DNA from: Thermotogales bacterium
GTDB lineage: Bacteria; Thermotogota; Thermotogae; Petrotogales; Kosmotogaceae
Direction of reading: 5' to 3'
NCBI GenBank assembly: GCA_003561215.1
Contig: PWXG01000040.1
Location: forward strand, 1 to 40,934
DNA length: 40,934 bases
Shown: piece after piece, positions 25,377-33,839 of the stretch
Position numbering within the stretch: the first letter of the stretch is position 1
Layout of the letters: each line of letters begins with the position of its first letter
Translations under genes and position numbers: made by a program
The notes under the pieces: generated by a model
What the model was told of the DNA's origin: nothing
Database searches by the model: none
The model's input: the letters and a program-made list of their open reading frames with translations, nothing else

Positions 25377-25405
25377 ATTATAAACTGGAACCACCGGACA
25401 TTCAA
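25377..25405 (-). promoter_or_regulatory. Promoter for the SRP RNA
   Basis: On the minus strand TTGAAT (25400-25405), 17-nt spacer and TATAAT (25377-25382). The predicted start falls within a few bases of the 5' end deduced from the closing helix, an independent agreement. Confidence 0.8.
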
Positions 25406-25583
25406 CCATAAGAGATTCTTCTGAAACGGAGCTTGTCTAAAAATCTGCAGAAGAAACAATCCGCACTCTGTCTCTTGGTTGAACAACGAGCACCTTGTTC
25501 GTTGAGAGCCGCTTTTCGGTATTGTCGGCGTGAACGTCCGTATATGATAACATTATGAGTGAGCCGAGGAAGGAGAGATTACT

Positions 25584-25775
25584 TTGAAATGCCCCAACCT
25601 GAAAGAAAACCAGGAGCTTTGCAACTGCACTTACTCCGGATGCCCCAGAAAAGGAAAGTGTTGTGAGTGCTTGCATTATCACAGAAAGAGAGGAGAGCTT
25701 CCTGCATGCTATTTCAGCACGGAGGCAGAACGGACCTGGGACAGATCGATTTCTTTCTTCAAGAAACAAGATTGA
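25584..25775 (+). CDS. Small cysteine-rich protein (DUF6485-like)
   Basis: 63 residues, TTG start behind GGAAGGAGAG. Eight Cys in a short chain: C3, C13, C15, C20, C26, C27, C29 and C42, with a core [20 protein letters not shown] that resembles an uncharacterised small protein family of anaerobes I know as DUF6485. The Cys spacing suggests a zinc or iron-sulfur site. Function unknown. Isolated between the SRP RNA (divergent) and the PfkB gene (convergent). Confidence 0.78.
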   Translation: MKCPNLKENQELCNCTYSGCPRKGKCCECLHYHRKRGELPACYFSTEAERTWDRSISFFKKQD

Positions 25776-25803
25776 CTGCTTCAGCTTACTCTCGAAAACC
25801 CAG

Positions 25804-26736
25804 TCAGGCAGAACTGGTCTTGTGTCCGTAGTTGCCGAGCTTTCGAAAAGCAGCGTCTAGTTGTCTGGCTTCTATAAGCCTCGAACTATCACCTTTTACT
25901 GAGCATGCAAATCTGGCAGCAATCTGTCCTCTGAGAATTGACTCTTCAAGCGAATACCCATGGAAGTATCTGCTTGTCAGAAATCCCGCTGCCAGTGAAT
26001 CACCAGCGCCTGTTGTATCAACTACCGGAGGCCCGAATTCAACTGAAGGAAATCGCCTTATTCCCTCTTTTGTCCCCAATGCGCAACCGTTCTTTCCCAT
26101 CCCTGCGACGATGATCTTCTCAGAGTCGACAGAAAGGTACTTCTCGATTATTGGCTCAGGGTTGTCTTTGTTGACAGATGAAAAAAACAGTACATCAGCA
26201 TACTCAATGAAGTCCCTTCTGTAATCATCTTCAGGATCGACTATATCCTGGAGATCACAGGAAATCGTAAGTCCCAGCTCTCTGATACGCGGAAGCAAGT
26301 ATCTCGTCCAGTTCACCATGCTCACATGTGCAAGTCTCGCCTCTACGATGACTGCGGTTGATTTCTCAGTGTCGGGTATGGTCGTCATGGACCCCTTGCT
26401 GTCGTAGAAGCTCCTTCTCCTACCATCACTGTACATGAAGTTCACACTTCTCTTGGTACCGCAAGGGTCAATTAAGAGTGCTTCGGTGTTTATCCCCTGT
26501 GATTCAAGGCTCTCTCTTACAAACTTGCCGTTATGGTCGTCACCGACAAATCCAATTACCGCTGTCCTGCAACGCAGTCTTGCAAAGCTTATGCTTGAAT
26601 ACCCGCCCGAAAGTCCTACACAGTCAAGGTTCTCACTGAATTGTCCTTCCACGGAGAAGTCAATATCAGTCCCTGAGAAAAACACGTAGGTGTCTACACC
26701 TACAGCTCCAACGACGGCAACATCAAAACGTTTCAT
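25804..26736 (-). CDS. PfkB-family carbohydrate kinase
   Basis: 310 residues. Ribokinase fold with N-terminal DVAVVGAVGVDTYV, GGYSSISFARLRC, GFVGDDHNGKF, and the signature VVDTTGAGDSLAAGFL containing the anion hole and catalytic Asp. The substrate-binding lid residues do not match ribokinase, fructokinase or adenosine kinase closely enough to decide a sugar. A divergent SIS-domain gene lies 190 nt away; a PfkB kinase next to an SIS protein occurs in Amadori-compound (fructoselysine) and amino-sugar pathways, which is an inference only. It is convergent with the small Cys-rich gene. Confidence 0.88.
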   Translation of the reverse strand: MKRFDVAVVGAVGVDTYVFFSGTDIDFSVEGQFSENLDCVGLSGGYSSISFARLRCRTAVIGFVGDDHNGKFVRESLESQGINTEALLIDPCGTKRSVNFMYSDGRRRSFYDSKGSMTTIPDTEKSTAVIVEARLAHVSMVNWTRYLLPRIRELGLTISCDLQDIVDPEDDYRRDFIEYADVLFFSSVNKDNPEPIIEKYLSVDSEKIIVAGMGKNGCALGTKEGIRRFPSVEFGPPVVDTTGAGDSLAAGFLTSRYFHGYSLEESILRGQIAARFACSVKGDSSRLIEARQLDAAFRKLGNYGHKTSSA

Positions 26737-26760
26737 TATCTCTTTTCCTCCCAGGCGATT

Positions 26761-26788
26761 GTGATGTGGTTCGAACCTAGGTTATCAC
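26761..26788. promoter_or_regulatory. Operator-like overlapping palindromes upstream of the PfkB kinase gene
   Basis: Two perfect 10-bp palindromes overlap by 4 bp: GGTTCGAACC (26768-26777) and AACCTAGGTT (26774-26783). They are enclosed by GTGAT (26761-26765) and ATCAC (26784-26788). The site is about 25-50 nt upstream of the PfkB start and overlaps its probable -10 region, so a repressor could act there. A half-like GGTAACC lies further on at about 26803. Confidence 0.45.
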
Positions 26789-26862
26789 ATCCATATCACT
26801 ATGGTAACCTGAGAAGATCGCAATCGCTCTATGTATCTGAAACATTGAACTCATCAGTCATT

Positions 26863-26892
26863 GTGACAGCGACACCGATTTCGGGTTACAAT
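26863..26892 (+). promoter_or_regulatory. Promoter for the SIS-domain gene
   Basis: GTGACA (26863-26868), 18-nt spacer and TACAAT (26887-26892), followed about 20 nt later by the GGGAGG ribosome site of the SIS gene. Confidence 0.5.
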
Positions 26893-26926
26893 TGGAGAGT
26901 CAAACATTGTACGGGAGGCGATCTTT

Positions 26927-27940
26927 GTGTCCAAATTCTGGCAGGATGTAGTTGAACAACCTCAGGCAGCAAAAGATCTCATAGATCACGTCGGCGTCAT
27001 TCGGGAGAAGGCAAGAAAACTGACTCAAGGAAGAGTGCTTTTCGCTGGAATGGGCGCATCTCTCCATGCATGCAGGCCCGCTGCCCTATTTCTGAAATCC
27101 AGGGGATTCGGTGCAGAAGTCTCCGAGTTGTCGGAGCTTGTATGGTACGAAACAGACTACGCGGTGAAAAAACATGAAACGGTAATCTTCGTAAGCCAAT
27201 CTGGGGAGAGTGCTGAACTGATCAATCTCCTGGAGAAACACCCTGCTTTTCTGGAGAAAGCCATTCTCGTAACTAACAATCCTGAGTCAAAATCCGCAGC
27301 GCTCTTTTCGCGAGACAGGGTCTTCGAAATCCTTGCTGGAAAAGAACGCGCAATGGGTGCTTCAAAAACTTTCGTAAACACTGTTCTTCTCCTGCTCATT
27401 CTTGCTGCCGAATGGGCAAGCGAGGAACTCCCGTTGAGTCGGTTTGTCATATGCGCTGAAAAAGCCGTCAAAACAGATGCAGATACCCTGACTGATTACC
27501 TGGAGACCAGCAGGTTGCCCATAATCGTTGGACGGGGTTTTTCTCTGGGTGTTGCTGAAATGATTAGACTCATGTTCGCAGAAGTTCCAAAAATGAATAT
27601 GGCAGTCTTCTCAGGCGGAGCCTTCCGGCACGGTCCTCTTGAACTTCTTGAGAGCGACCCCCTAGTCATCCTGCTCAATCCTGAGGGAAAAACCTCAGAT
27701 CTCATGGAAAAGCTTGCGAATGAGTTATCCGGCAAGTGTCGAGTCTCGATGCTCACCAATGCTGAGAAGGAGCGCACCTCACAAATACTGACATTGCTTG
27801 TCGGGGAGGGTCTTACCGAAGAGCTAGCGCCCCTGGTATTCCTCATGCCTTTTCAGAAGGCAGCGGAGACATTGGCAAAAAAGGCCGGATATGATCCCGG
27901 AGAAGGAGTGTATGCAAGCAAGGTCACCAGAGTGGAGTAG
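26927..27940 (+). CDS. SIS-domain sugar-phosphate protein (GlmS isomerase/FrlB-like)
   Basis: 337 residues, GTG start behind GGGAGGCG. Two SIS domains: the first has GRVLFAGMGASLHACRPAALF and VIFVSQSGESAEL (phosphosugar-binding Ser/Thr loop); the second has PIIVGRGFSLGVAEMIRLMF and FSGGAFRHGPLELLE. The layout is that of the GlmS isomerase half and of deglycases/deaminases such as FrlB and AgaS; no glutaminase domain. It probably acts on an aldose/ketose 6-phosphate, maybe aminated. The nearby PfkB kinase could make its substrate. Its stop lies one base from the nadE stop on the other strand. Confidence 0.85.
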   Translation: MSKFWQDVVEQPQAAKDLIDHVGVIREKARKLTQGRVLFAGMGASLHACRPAALFLKSRGFGAEVSELSELVWYETDYAVKKHETVIFVSQSGESAELINLLEKHPAFLEKAILVTNNPESKSAALFSRDRVFEILAGKERAMGASKTFVNTVLLLLILAAEWASEELPLSRFVICAEKAVKTDADTLTDYLETSRLPIIVGRGFSLGVAEMIRLMFAEVPKMNMAVFSGGAFRHGPLELLESDPLVILLNPEGKTSDLMEKLANELSGKCRVSMLTNAEKERTSQILTLLVGEGLTEELAPLVFLMPFQKAAETLAKKAGYDPGEGVYASKVTRVE

Positions 27941-27941
27941 G

Positions 27942-28796
27942 CTATCGTGAATTCCTCAGGAGCAGGTTCAGTGCCTTTAGTCTTCTGTGACCTGCGGCAC
28001 ATATTATTCTTCTGATTCGCTTGTGAGGTTCTTTATCTGGTGCCGTACCGTTTTCTATCTGCCGAAGAACAGAATCCAGCTCATCATAACCGATCTTCAG
28101 TATGTCCTGATCAGCCATCCCGGGAATCAGATCTGCCGAAGGGGCTTTCGTGATGATCTCTTGGGGTATCTCCAATTCCTTCGCTATCTCAATGACTTCG
28201 CTTTTGAAGAGGTGCATTATCGGCTCTATGTCGACCGCTTCGTCACCCCACTTAACGTAGAGTCCCATGTAGTACTCTGTCTTGTTAGTTGCCCCAAGCA
28301 CGGAGAATCCCCGACATTCTGCTTCCAGATAGAGCTTACACATTCTCATCCGGTTCTTTGCCCTGTAGAATGCAAGCCCCCTTCTGAATCTGTCGTCACC
28401 CCTGTTGAGCAAGTCCATGATAAAGACGTCTTCTTCCTTCTCGTATTGGCTCCATTTCTTTTTCACATATCTTTCCTGAACAGTCCTGGGAAAAAGACCG
28501 GCAGGTGGCTGAAGCTTGTATGCTCCAAGTGCTCTGAGTGCTCTCGTTATTGGTTTCCTCAAACAGTTTATTCCAATTGACTCACACACCCGAAGACCGT
28601 CAAAAACGGCCTCTCTTGAAGAGTCTCTTTCCGGGAGCAAGACGCCCAGAACTCGGTCCTTTCCCAAGGCTCTTGCACTCAGGGAAGCAGATACTGCGGA
28701 GTCTATTCCTCCGCTGATCCCAATGACCACACCTGATGCTCCTAGCTTCTCCACGCTTTCGTCTATGAAGCTCTGAATCTTGAGGATTTCGTTCAT
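27942..28796 (-). CDS. nadE: NH3-dependent NAD+ synthetase
   Basis: 284 residues, ATG behind GCAGGAGG. ATP-pyrophosphatase motif GISGGIDSAVS near residue 27, GATNKTEYYMGLYVKWGD, and APSADLIPGMADQDILKIGYDELD (P2 motif region). No N-terminal glutaminase domain, so ammonia is the nitrogen donor. An extra ~45-residue segment rich in charged residues sits between the P-loop half and the TNKTE motif. It ends the long - strand run that contains trxB, giving a pyridine-nucleotide link. Confidence 0.94.
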   Translation of the reverse strand: MNEILKIQSFIDESVEKLGASGVVIGISGGIDSAVSASLSARALGKDRVLGVLLPERDSSREAVFDGLRVCESIGINCLRKPITRALRALGAYKLQPPAGLFPRTVQERYVKKKWSQYEKEEDVFIMDLLNRGDDRFRRGLAFYRAKNRMRMCKLYLEAECRGFSVLGATNKTEYYMGLYVKWGDEAVDIEPIMHLFKSEVIEIAKELEIPQEIITKAPSADLIPGMADQDILKIGYDELDSVLRQIENGTAPDKEPHKRIRRIICAAGHRRLKALNLLLRNSR

Positions 28797-28842
28797 TAGA
28801 CCTCCTGCAAAGAAAACTTCATGGAAGAACTACTGTAGAAGA

Positions 28843-29802
28843 TCAGTCAAAATGATCAAGAATGGCATGATGCATCGCAACAGCAGCATCTCCTGCTGCC
28901 GTGGCTATCTGACGCACTTCTTTCTCAACCACATCACCGATACCATAGACACCTGGAACACTAGTCTCCATCTTGCTGTCAACAAGAACATATCCATAAC
29001 GGTTCAGATCTACTTTTCCCCTGAGAAGAGAGCTATTCGGAGTAGTGCCGATGAAGACAAATACGCCATCAATATCCACCGATATCTGCTCACCGGTATC
29101 CGATTTTTCAACCAGGAGCCGCTCTACCTTCTCATCGCCCTCAATTCCCCTGACCTTGGAACCCAGAACAAAATCAACCTTTCCACTTGCCTTGACTCGG
29201 TCCTGCAGCATTTTGTCTCCAGTAAGCTTCAGCAGATCCTGTATAATGGTAATCTTTCTTACGATCTTGAGCAGGTAAAGTGTTTCGGCCATTGCGCTGT
29301 TTCCGCCCCCCACAACTGCGACATGTTTGCCTGAGAAAAAGTGGCCGTCGCACGTTGCACAATAGGAGACTCCTTTGCCGGAAAAGACGCCTTCGCCCGG
29401 AACATCAAGCTTTCTGGGATTTGCTCCCGTTGCAATTACCAGCACCCTCGCTTCAATCATCTTCCCTGTCTCAAGGATGACTTTCTTCAGTTTTCCTTCA
29501 GCATCTATACTCGTAACTTCAGAATTCAAAGAATCAGCACCAAAGTGTCTTGCATGTTCCGCCATCCTCTCAGAGAGCTCTACACCCGAAATCGTCTTGA
29601 ATCCCGGCCAGTTTTCTATCGTCTCGGTATTGTTCATCTGCCCGCCTTCAATAGCCCTTTCAATGACCAAAGGACTGAGACCCCCCTGGACTGCATAAAT
29701 AGCCGCAGTTATTCCGCCGGGACCTCCACCTATTATGATAACGTCATAGTAGTCCTTGATCTTCTTTGCAATATTGAGACCTCCGACTTCAAACGCGTTC
29801 AT
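28843..29802 (-). CDS. trxB: Thioredoxin reductase-like flavoprotein
   Basis: 319 residues. FAD motif VIIIGGGPGGITAA at about 21-34, redox pair CATC at 148-151, pyridine-nucleotide motif VVGGGNSAMAE, and C-terminal VYGIGDVVEK. The basic HRRxxxRA motif that normally contacts the NADPH 2'-phosphate is missing: the corresponding segment reads IIQDLLKLTG, so NADH may be preferred or another donor used. It follows the PDO gene by 4 nt, matching the PDO-TrxB pair known from thermophiles. Confidence 0.93.
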   Translation of the reverse strand: MNAFEVGGLNIAKKIKDYYDVIIIGGGPGGITAAIYAVQGGLSPLVIERAIEGGQMNNTETIENWPGFKTISGVELSERMAEHARHFGADSLNSEVTSIDAEGKLKKVILETGKMIEARVLVIATGANPRKLDVPGEGVFSGKGVSYCATCDGHFFSGKHVAVVGGGNSAMAETLYLLKIVRKITIIQDLLKLTGDKMLQDRVKASGKVDFVLGSKVRGIEGDEKVERLLVEKSDTGEQISVDIDGVFVFIGTTPNSSLLRGKVDLNRYGYVLVDSKMETSVPGVYGIGDVVEKEVRQIATAAGDAAVAMHHAILDHFD

Positions 29803-29806
29803 GTGA

Positions 29807-30460
29807 TCACCCAGTTACCGCCTTCATGATTTCTGTGAGGTACTCTTCTTCAGGGTGAGCCCCGACAAAGCTCCTTGAAGAATTGATCACGACCTGAGGA
29901 ACGGAGCTGACCCGGAATTTCTTGGAAAGCTCTTCGAATTCGCTTGCCTCAACCATGGAGGCGGTGATCTTCGAGCTGGCAAACGCGAAACCAAAAGCGG
30001 TTAGTACAGCCTTTGGACAATAAGGACAAGATGTTGTAACAAATACCTTTATGTCCACAGGATCATCAATTGAATCCAAGCGTTCCAGACTCCTTTCCGA
30101 AATCTCGGGAACAGCCCCCGCTGAAAAATCCACGAGCGTCTTGAGGAATGTCCCGAACTCGTGACCTGAAGGAATCCCGTAAAACCGAATTCCTTTGTCA
30201 TCCCCTTCGGGGGTCAATGGAATCATGGCTGGAGTCATCTCGATTCCGTGATCATTGGCTTCTGTACTTCCCGCAGTGATTTTGTCGTAGGAGATCTTGT
30301 CGGTGAGTTCGACCAGTTCGTCAAGCAACTTCTCAATTGTCTCACAAAACTCACAACGTTTGCTATCAACGAAGAAGAGAATCCTCACTTCGCTTCTCAT
30401 ATTACCAAATATTTCCTCAACCTGTTTTCTGATTTCACCATCCAGCAGTTTCTCAGACAT
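29807..30460 (-). CDS. Protein disulfide oxidoreductase with two thioredoxin folds
   Basis: 217 residues, ATG behind GAAGGAGG. Two tandem thioredoxin/glutaredoxin-like units: N-terminal CEFC at 36-39 and C-terminal CPYC at 145-148, each with the following cis-Pro region (MTPAMIPL and VSSVPQVVI). This is the PDO architecture of hyperthermophilic archaea, Aquifex and Thermotogae, working with TrxB to manage cytoplasmic disulfides. In cis with trxB, 4-nt gap. Confidence 0.9.
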   Translation of the reverse strand: MSEKLLDGEIRKQVEEIFGNMRSEVRILFFVDSKRCEFCETIEKLLDELVELTDKISYDKITAGSTEANDHGIEMTPAMIPLTPEGDDKGIRFYGIPSGHEFGTFLKTLVDFSAGAVPEISERSLERLDSIDDPVDIKVFVTTSCPYCPKAVLTAFGFAFASSKITASMVEASEFEELSKKFRVSSVPQVVINSSRSFVGAHPEEEYLTEIMKAVTG

Positions 30461-30508
30461 GTCTTCCTCCTTCGATATACCCTGTAGGGGTATTGTAGTA
30501 TCCCCAGG

Positions 30509-31054
30509 TTACTCTTGTGTTGACCCAGGGTTTCTGATTGATTCGTTGATCCAGGAAAGCACCCCGAGTGTTGCAAGAAGAACCAGCGCCCACAGAACAA
30601 ACGAAAGCCACTCATCAGTACCCAGTGTTCTCGCATTATTTACTACGGCGATCGAGAAAGACATCACCATCGACAGAAAGATGATTTCTTTAGCAATCAC
30701 CCATTTCGCTTTGCAAAAGAGATAATGCCAGTGGTACTCCCTGCGAGCATATCCGAAGGAAAGAAAAAGCGTTCTGAAGGACTCATCATATACCCGCAGG
30801 AATCTCCCCAGAGCGGAGAGACTGGAAAAGAAAGCAATGAAGAAGAAGACAACCAAGAATTCCCCCCTGCTCATGAAGCTCACTGAAAGCAAGATAAAGA
30901 AAGCTGCAATATAACCGTTGACTATGGTAAAAGGCATACTGATTCGTTTCTGACTACTGAGCACTTGAAAAATAGAGGCCACCGCAAGTGCAGTGGCCGA
31001 TACAGAGATCAACAAACAAATCAGAAAAAGTCTGATGAGCTCAACAATCGTCAT
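30509..31054 (-). CDS. Multi-pass membrane protein of unknown function
   Basis: 181 residues, ATG in an ATGA overlap with the SPFH gene. Four to five hydrophobic segments (LIRLFLICLLISVSATALAV, VNGYIAAFFILLSVSF, VVFFFIAFFSSLSAL, IIFLSMVMSFSIAVV, WALVLLATLGVLSW) and a central charged loop RVYDESFRT...REYHWHY. I do not recognise the family. Coupling to nfeD-SPFH suggests a membrane microdomain partner, but this is inference. Confidence 0.72.
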   Translation of the reverse strand: MTIVELIRLFLICLLISVSATALAVASIFQVLSSQKRISMPFTIVNGYIAAFFILLSVSFMSRGEFLVVFFFIAFFSSLSALGRFLRVYDESFRTLFLSFGYARREYHWHYLFCKAKWVIAKEIIFLSMVMSFSIAVVNNARTLGTDEWLSFVLWALVLLATLGVLSWINESIRNPGSTQE

Positions 31055-32004
31055 GCACCTTTTCCGGTTTGCCTGCCTTTGTCAGTTTTGTCTTTAGGTT
31101 CTGTTCCGGCAGTTTTCTCGTTGAACATCTCACCAATTGCGCCTATGCTGCTCAACAGCTTCGAGGCCTCAAAGGGCAGGAAGATCTTGCTTGCCCTTCC
31201 GTCTGCGATGTTCTTAAGTGCATCAAGATACCTGATGGTGATAAGCTCGCTGTCAGGCTTTCCTTCGTGTATCGCGTTGAATACGTTGAGGATTGCGTTT
31301 GCCTGACCCTCGGCTTCTGCAATCAGCTTGTATTTTTCTGCTTCGGCAACGCGCTTGACGGCTTCAGCTTCACCTTCCGCTTTCAGTATCGCGGACTGCT
31401 TGTCACCTTCTGCTTTTGTAATCTCTGACTGCTTGTATCCTTCCGCTTCAAGAATAACCGCACGCTTGGTTCGCTCCGCTTTCATCTGCTTCGACATCGC
31501 GTCCATGATGTCCTGAGGAGGATCGATCTTTTTGATCTCAACCCTGGTAACTTTTACGCCCCATTTGTCGGTCGCTTCGTCCAGAACATCTCTCAGCTTG
31601 GTGTTGATTCTCTCTCTTGAAGTAAGGGTCTGGTCAAGCTCCATCTCACCAATGACGTTCCTCAGATTTGTCTGAGCCAGTTTCGTGGCTGCGCTTTCAA
31701 ACTCGCTAACATTATAGACCACCCTGAAAGCGTCGACGATCTGGTAGTAGACAATAGCATCGACTGTAACAATGACGTTGTCGTTGGTGATGACCTCTTG
31801 AGGCGGAACGTCGATAACCATTTCTCTGAGATCCAGTTTCACCATCCTCTCAAAGAAAGGAATGATAAACTGCAGACCTGAAGAAGCTTCCCTGTTGTAC
31901 TTCCCGAGCCTTTCAACAAGTCCTCTCTGAAAAGGCCTGACAATCTTGATACCGGTAACCGCAATGACTAAGATTACAACGGCAAGAATAATCCAAATAA
32001 TCAT
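31051..32004 (-). CDS. SPFH/Band 7 protein (stomatin/QmcA-like)
   Basis: 317 residues. An N-terminal membrane anchor (IILAVVILVIAVTGIKIV) precedes the SPFH domain (RPFQRGLVERLGKYNREASSGLQ, VIDVPPQEVITNDNV, VVYNVSEFE, RNVIGEMELDQTLTSRERIN). A coiled coil with repeated EAEGYKQSEITKAEGDKQSA units follows. Overlaps its partner nfeD by 4 nt. Such NfeD-SPFH pairs form large membrane assemblies, thought to organise membrane domains or protect proteases' substrates. Confidence 0.92.
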   Translation of the reverse strand: MIIWIILAVVILVIAVTGIKIVRPFQRGLVERLGKYNREASSGLQFIIPFFERMVKLDLREMVIDVPPQEVITNDNVIVTVDAIVYYQIVDAFRVVYNVSEFESAATKLAQTNLRNVIGEMELDQTLTSRERINTKLRDVLDEATDKWGVKVTRVEIKKIDPPQDIMDAMSKQMKAERTKRAVILEAEGYKQSEITKAEGDKQSAILKAEGEAEAVKRVAEAEKYKLIAEAEGQANAILNVFNAIHEGKPDSELITIRYLDALKNIADGRASKIFLPFEASKLLSSIGAIGEMFNEKTAGTEPKDKTDKGRQTGKGA

Positions 32005-32459
32005 CGTTCTACCTCCTGTTCGTCTCTCTCATCGAGAGGACGTACGTATATTATGTTTCCTTCGATCTTGTCGACAACCACGGAAGAGCCTTTGGGCAAG
32101 ACGACCTTCGTCTTGACAGGATAAGCTCTCCATTCCTCACCTCTCACCTTTACACGACCCGTTCCGGTAGAGGTGTTGACATCTTCGGTAACTACTCCTG
32201 TGCTACCAAGAATCTCGTCAATGAACAACTTCCTTGGAGAATGGGCAGTCAGGCGCTTTGCTATCGGCCGGGTGAAAATAACAAGTAAAGTGCTTACCGT
32301 AGCGAACACGGCTATCTGGATACCCAGATGCCCGCCAAGTATCGCTACTAAACCGGCTGCAAAGAACCCGATGCTGAACCATAAGTAGAAGAAAGTGGGC
32401 GTGACAATCTCTAACACGAGCAATATCACGCCAAGTATTAACCAACCCGTATAACCCAT
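32001..32459 (-). CDS. NfeD-like membrane protein (partner of SPFH protein)
   Basis: 152 residues. Three to four transmembrane helices (GWLILGVILLVLEIV, FYLWFSIGFFAAGLVAIL, GIQIAVFATVSTLLVIF) and a C-terminal OB-fold domain (LGSTGVVTEDVNT, GRVKVRGEEWRAYP, VVVDKIEGNIIYVRPL), the short NfeD type (NfeD1b). It precedes the stomatin-like gene and overlaps it, the usual arrangement. Confidence 0.92.
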   Translation of the reverse strand: MGYTGWLILGVILLVLEIVTPTFFYLWFSIGFFAAGLVAILGGHLGIQIAVFATVSTLLVIFTRPIAKRLTAHSPRKLFIDEILGSTGVVTEDVNTSTGTGRVKVRGEEWRAYPVKTKVVLPKGSSVVVDKIEGNIIYVRPLDERDEQEVER

Positions 32460-32480
32460 CGATGTCCCCCTTTCTCAGGA

Positions 32481-33332
32481 CTAGAGTTCAAAGTACCGCT
32501 CTGGATGAACTAGCAATACCTGGATACCCTTGTCAGCAAGAGCCTCTTCAGCTCGTTTTTTCCATTTGCTCACCTGCGAGGAGTACCTGCTAGATATATG
32601 ATACAATATCAGCCTCTTAATTCCCCGCGTCATCTTCACACTTTCGATTATCTCATCAAGCGCCGCATGATTCTGATTTCGCCTGTCCTCGGTCACCAGA
32701 AAGGTGCATTCGTGAAGTACAGTCTCGCTTTCGTTCATCTCCTCAACAGGCAGAGCGTAACTGTCACCACTTATGGTGATCAGCTTCTTCTTGTAAGTGT
32801 CAGTTATCGTATCACGACCTTCTCGCAGCGCAAGTTCTGCTAACTCTTTCTGTGACAATGAGGAGTACTTTGGCCTGAGCTTCCTTCTTTCTTCCATTAT
32901 GTGATATCCAAAGCTGATTTCCGAAGGGGTGTGCTTGACCCCGAAGGGCACCATGCTTCTCGAAAAGCTGCCCGCCTGTCTCAGGAAGACTTCCTGGCCA
33001 AGAACAAGTGGGAATATCTCCATCTCATATCTCAACGAAGGGTTCATCTGCATTATGAAGTCAATAAAGGCTTCAATCTTCCTGTTCCCTGAGGGGTAAT
33101 GGATTCTCAGAGTTTTTTTCCTGTCACCCATCGCATTGTTTCTTGTGTTTACCAGACCCCACAGACCCGCGATATGGTCAACGTGTCCATGTGTGAGGAA
33201 TATGTCCCTGATAGCAAAAACACTGTTACCGAGAATAGTTGAGATACCTTCTCCGACATCAACTAGTAATCGCTCCGGTCTGTACAGGATCCAGGTCGAG
33301 TACAGAGCCTTAGAGTATATCCTGAACTCCAA
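32481..33332 (-). CDS. rnz: Ribonuclease Z-like MBL-fold tRNA 3' processing enzyme
   Basis: 283 residues, TTG start 1 nt after rplI. Metallo-beta-lactamase motif FLTHGHVDHIAG with the metal-binding His/Asp, later ISGDS, LHECTF, NHAALDEIIE and ILYHISSRYS (family HxSxRY). The HTPSEISFGY element matches the HEAT/His loop used in tRNase Z. Length is near the T. maritima tRNase Z (280 residues). It removes 3' trailers from tRNA precursors. Presence within a ribosomal-protein operon fits. Confidence 0.88.
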   Translation of the reverse strand: MEFRIYSKALYSTWILYRPERLLVDVGEGISTILGNSVFAIRDIFLTHGHVDHIAGLWGLVNTRNNAMGDRKKTLRIHYPSGNRKIEAFIDFIMQMNPSLRYEMEIFPLVLGQEVFLRQAGSFSRSMVPFGVKHTPSEISFGYHIMEERRKLRPKYSSLSQKELAELALREGRDTITDTYKKKLITISGDSYALPVEEMNESETVLHECTFLVTEDRRNQNHAALDEIIESVKMTRGIKRLILYHISSRYSSQVSKWKKRAEEALADKGIQVLLVHPERYFEL

Positions 33333-33333
33333 T

Positions 33334-33789
33334 TCAGCCTTCCTCGATGTTTTCGAGTGTTACTGAGATCTTACCCTTAACGCTTCCCGGGAGTTTCACG
33401 TCTATCTTGAAATCCCCCAGTTCCTTGAGATTTTCCTCAAGCTCGATGTGCTTCTTGTCAAAATCTATGCCGAGCTCTTCAGAAATGTGGTCGGCCAGGG
33501 CTGTGCTTGTCACAGCTCCAAAGAGCTTGCCGGAACTGCCTGCCTTGACACGGATGTGAAATCTCCTTTGTTGAAGCTTCTGGAGGAGCTCTTCACTCTT
33601 GCGTCTTTCTTTCTCTTCTTTGCTTCTTTGCTCTTCTTCCAGGAGTCTCAGTTTGGTCATTTCCTCTTTCGTGGCTTCTTTTGCGAGACCTCTAGGAATA
33701 AGGTAGTTCCTTGCGTAACCGTCGGCCACGTTCTTGATCTCACAGGTTTTTCCCAGTTTCGGCATATCCTGGAGCAGGATGATCTTCAC
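33334..33789 (-). CDS. rplI: 50S ribosomal protein L9
   Basis: 151 residues from the GTG at 33787-33789 (MKIILLQDM), 6 nt after GAGGTG; an upstream GTG (33798) is part of that ribosome site. N-domain [36 protein letters not shown], a long connecting helix, and C-domain ending [12 protein letters not shown]. Last of four ribosomal/ssb genes. Confidence 0.96.
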   Translation of the reverse strand: MKIILLQDMPKLGKTCEIKNVADGYARNYLIPRGLAKEATKEEMTKLRLLEEEQRSKEEKERRKSEELLQKLQQRRFHIRVKAGSSGKLFGAVTSTALADHISEELGIDFDKKHIELEENLKELGDFKIDVKLPGSVKGKISVTLENIEEG

Positions 33790-33812
33790 GAGAATCACCT
33801 CATCTAAGAAGC

Positions 33813-33833
33813 CGGGAGGCTTCTTGCCTCCCG
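33813..33833 (-). terminator. Hairpin between rpsR and rplI
   Basis: 8-bp perfect stem CGGGAGGC/GCCTCCCG with a 5-nt loop, in the 50-nt gap between the two genes. On the minus strand the stem is followed by GGCTTCTTAG, only a short pyrimidine tract, so it may be a partial terminator or a processing/stability element lowering downstream expression. Confidence 0.5.
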
Positions 33834-33839
33834 ATTATG

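Noticed and set aside
25226-25486. 86-codon minus frame over the SRP RNA
   Set aside because: It lies on the SRP RNA gene and its promoter and has no family features.
25437-25769. 110-codon minus frame opposite the Cys-rich gene
   Set aside because: Shadow of the better supported + strand gene at 25584-25775, which has eight ordered Cys and a ribosome site.
26768-26783. GGTTCGAACC resembling a tRNA T-arm
   Set aside because: No acceptor, D or anticodon arms can be formed around it; it is better explained as an overlapping palindrome.
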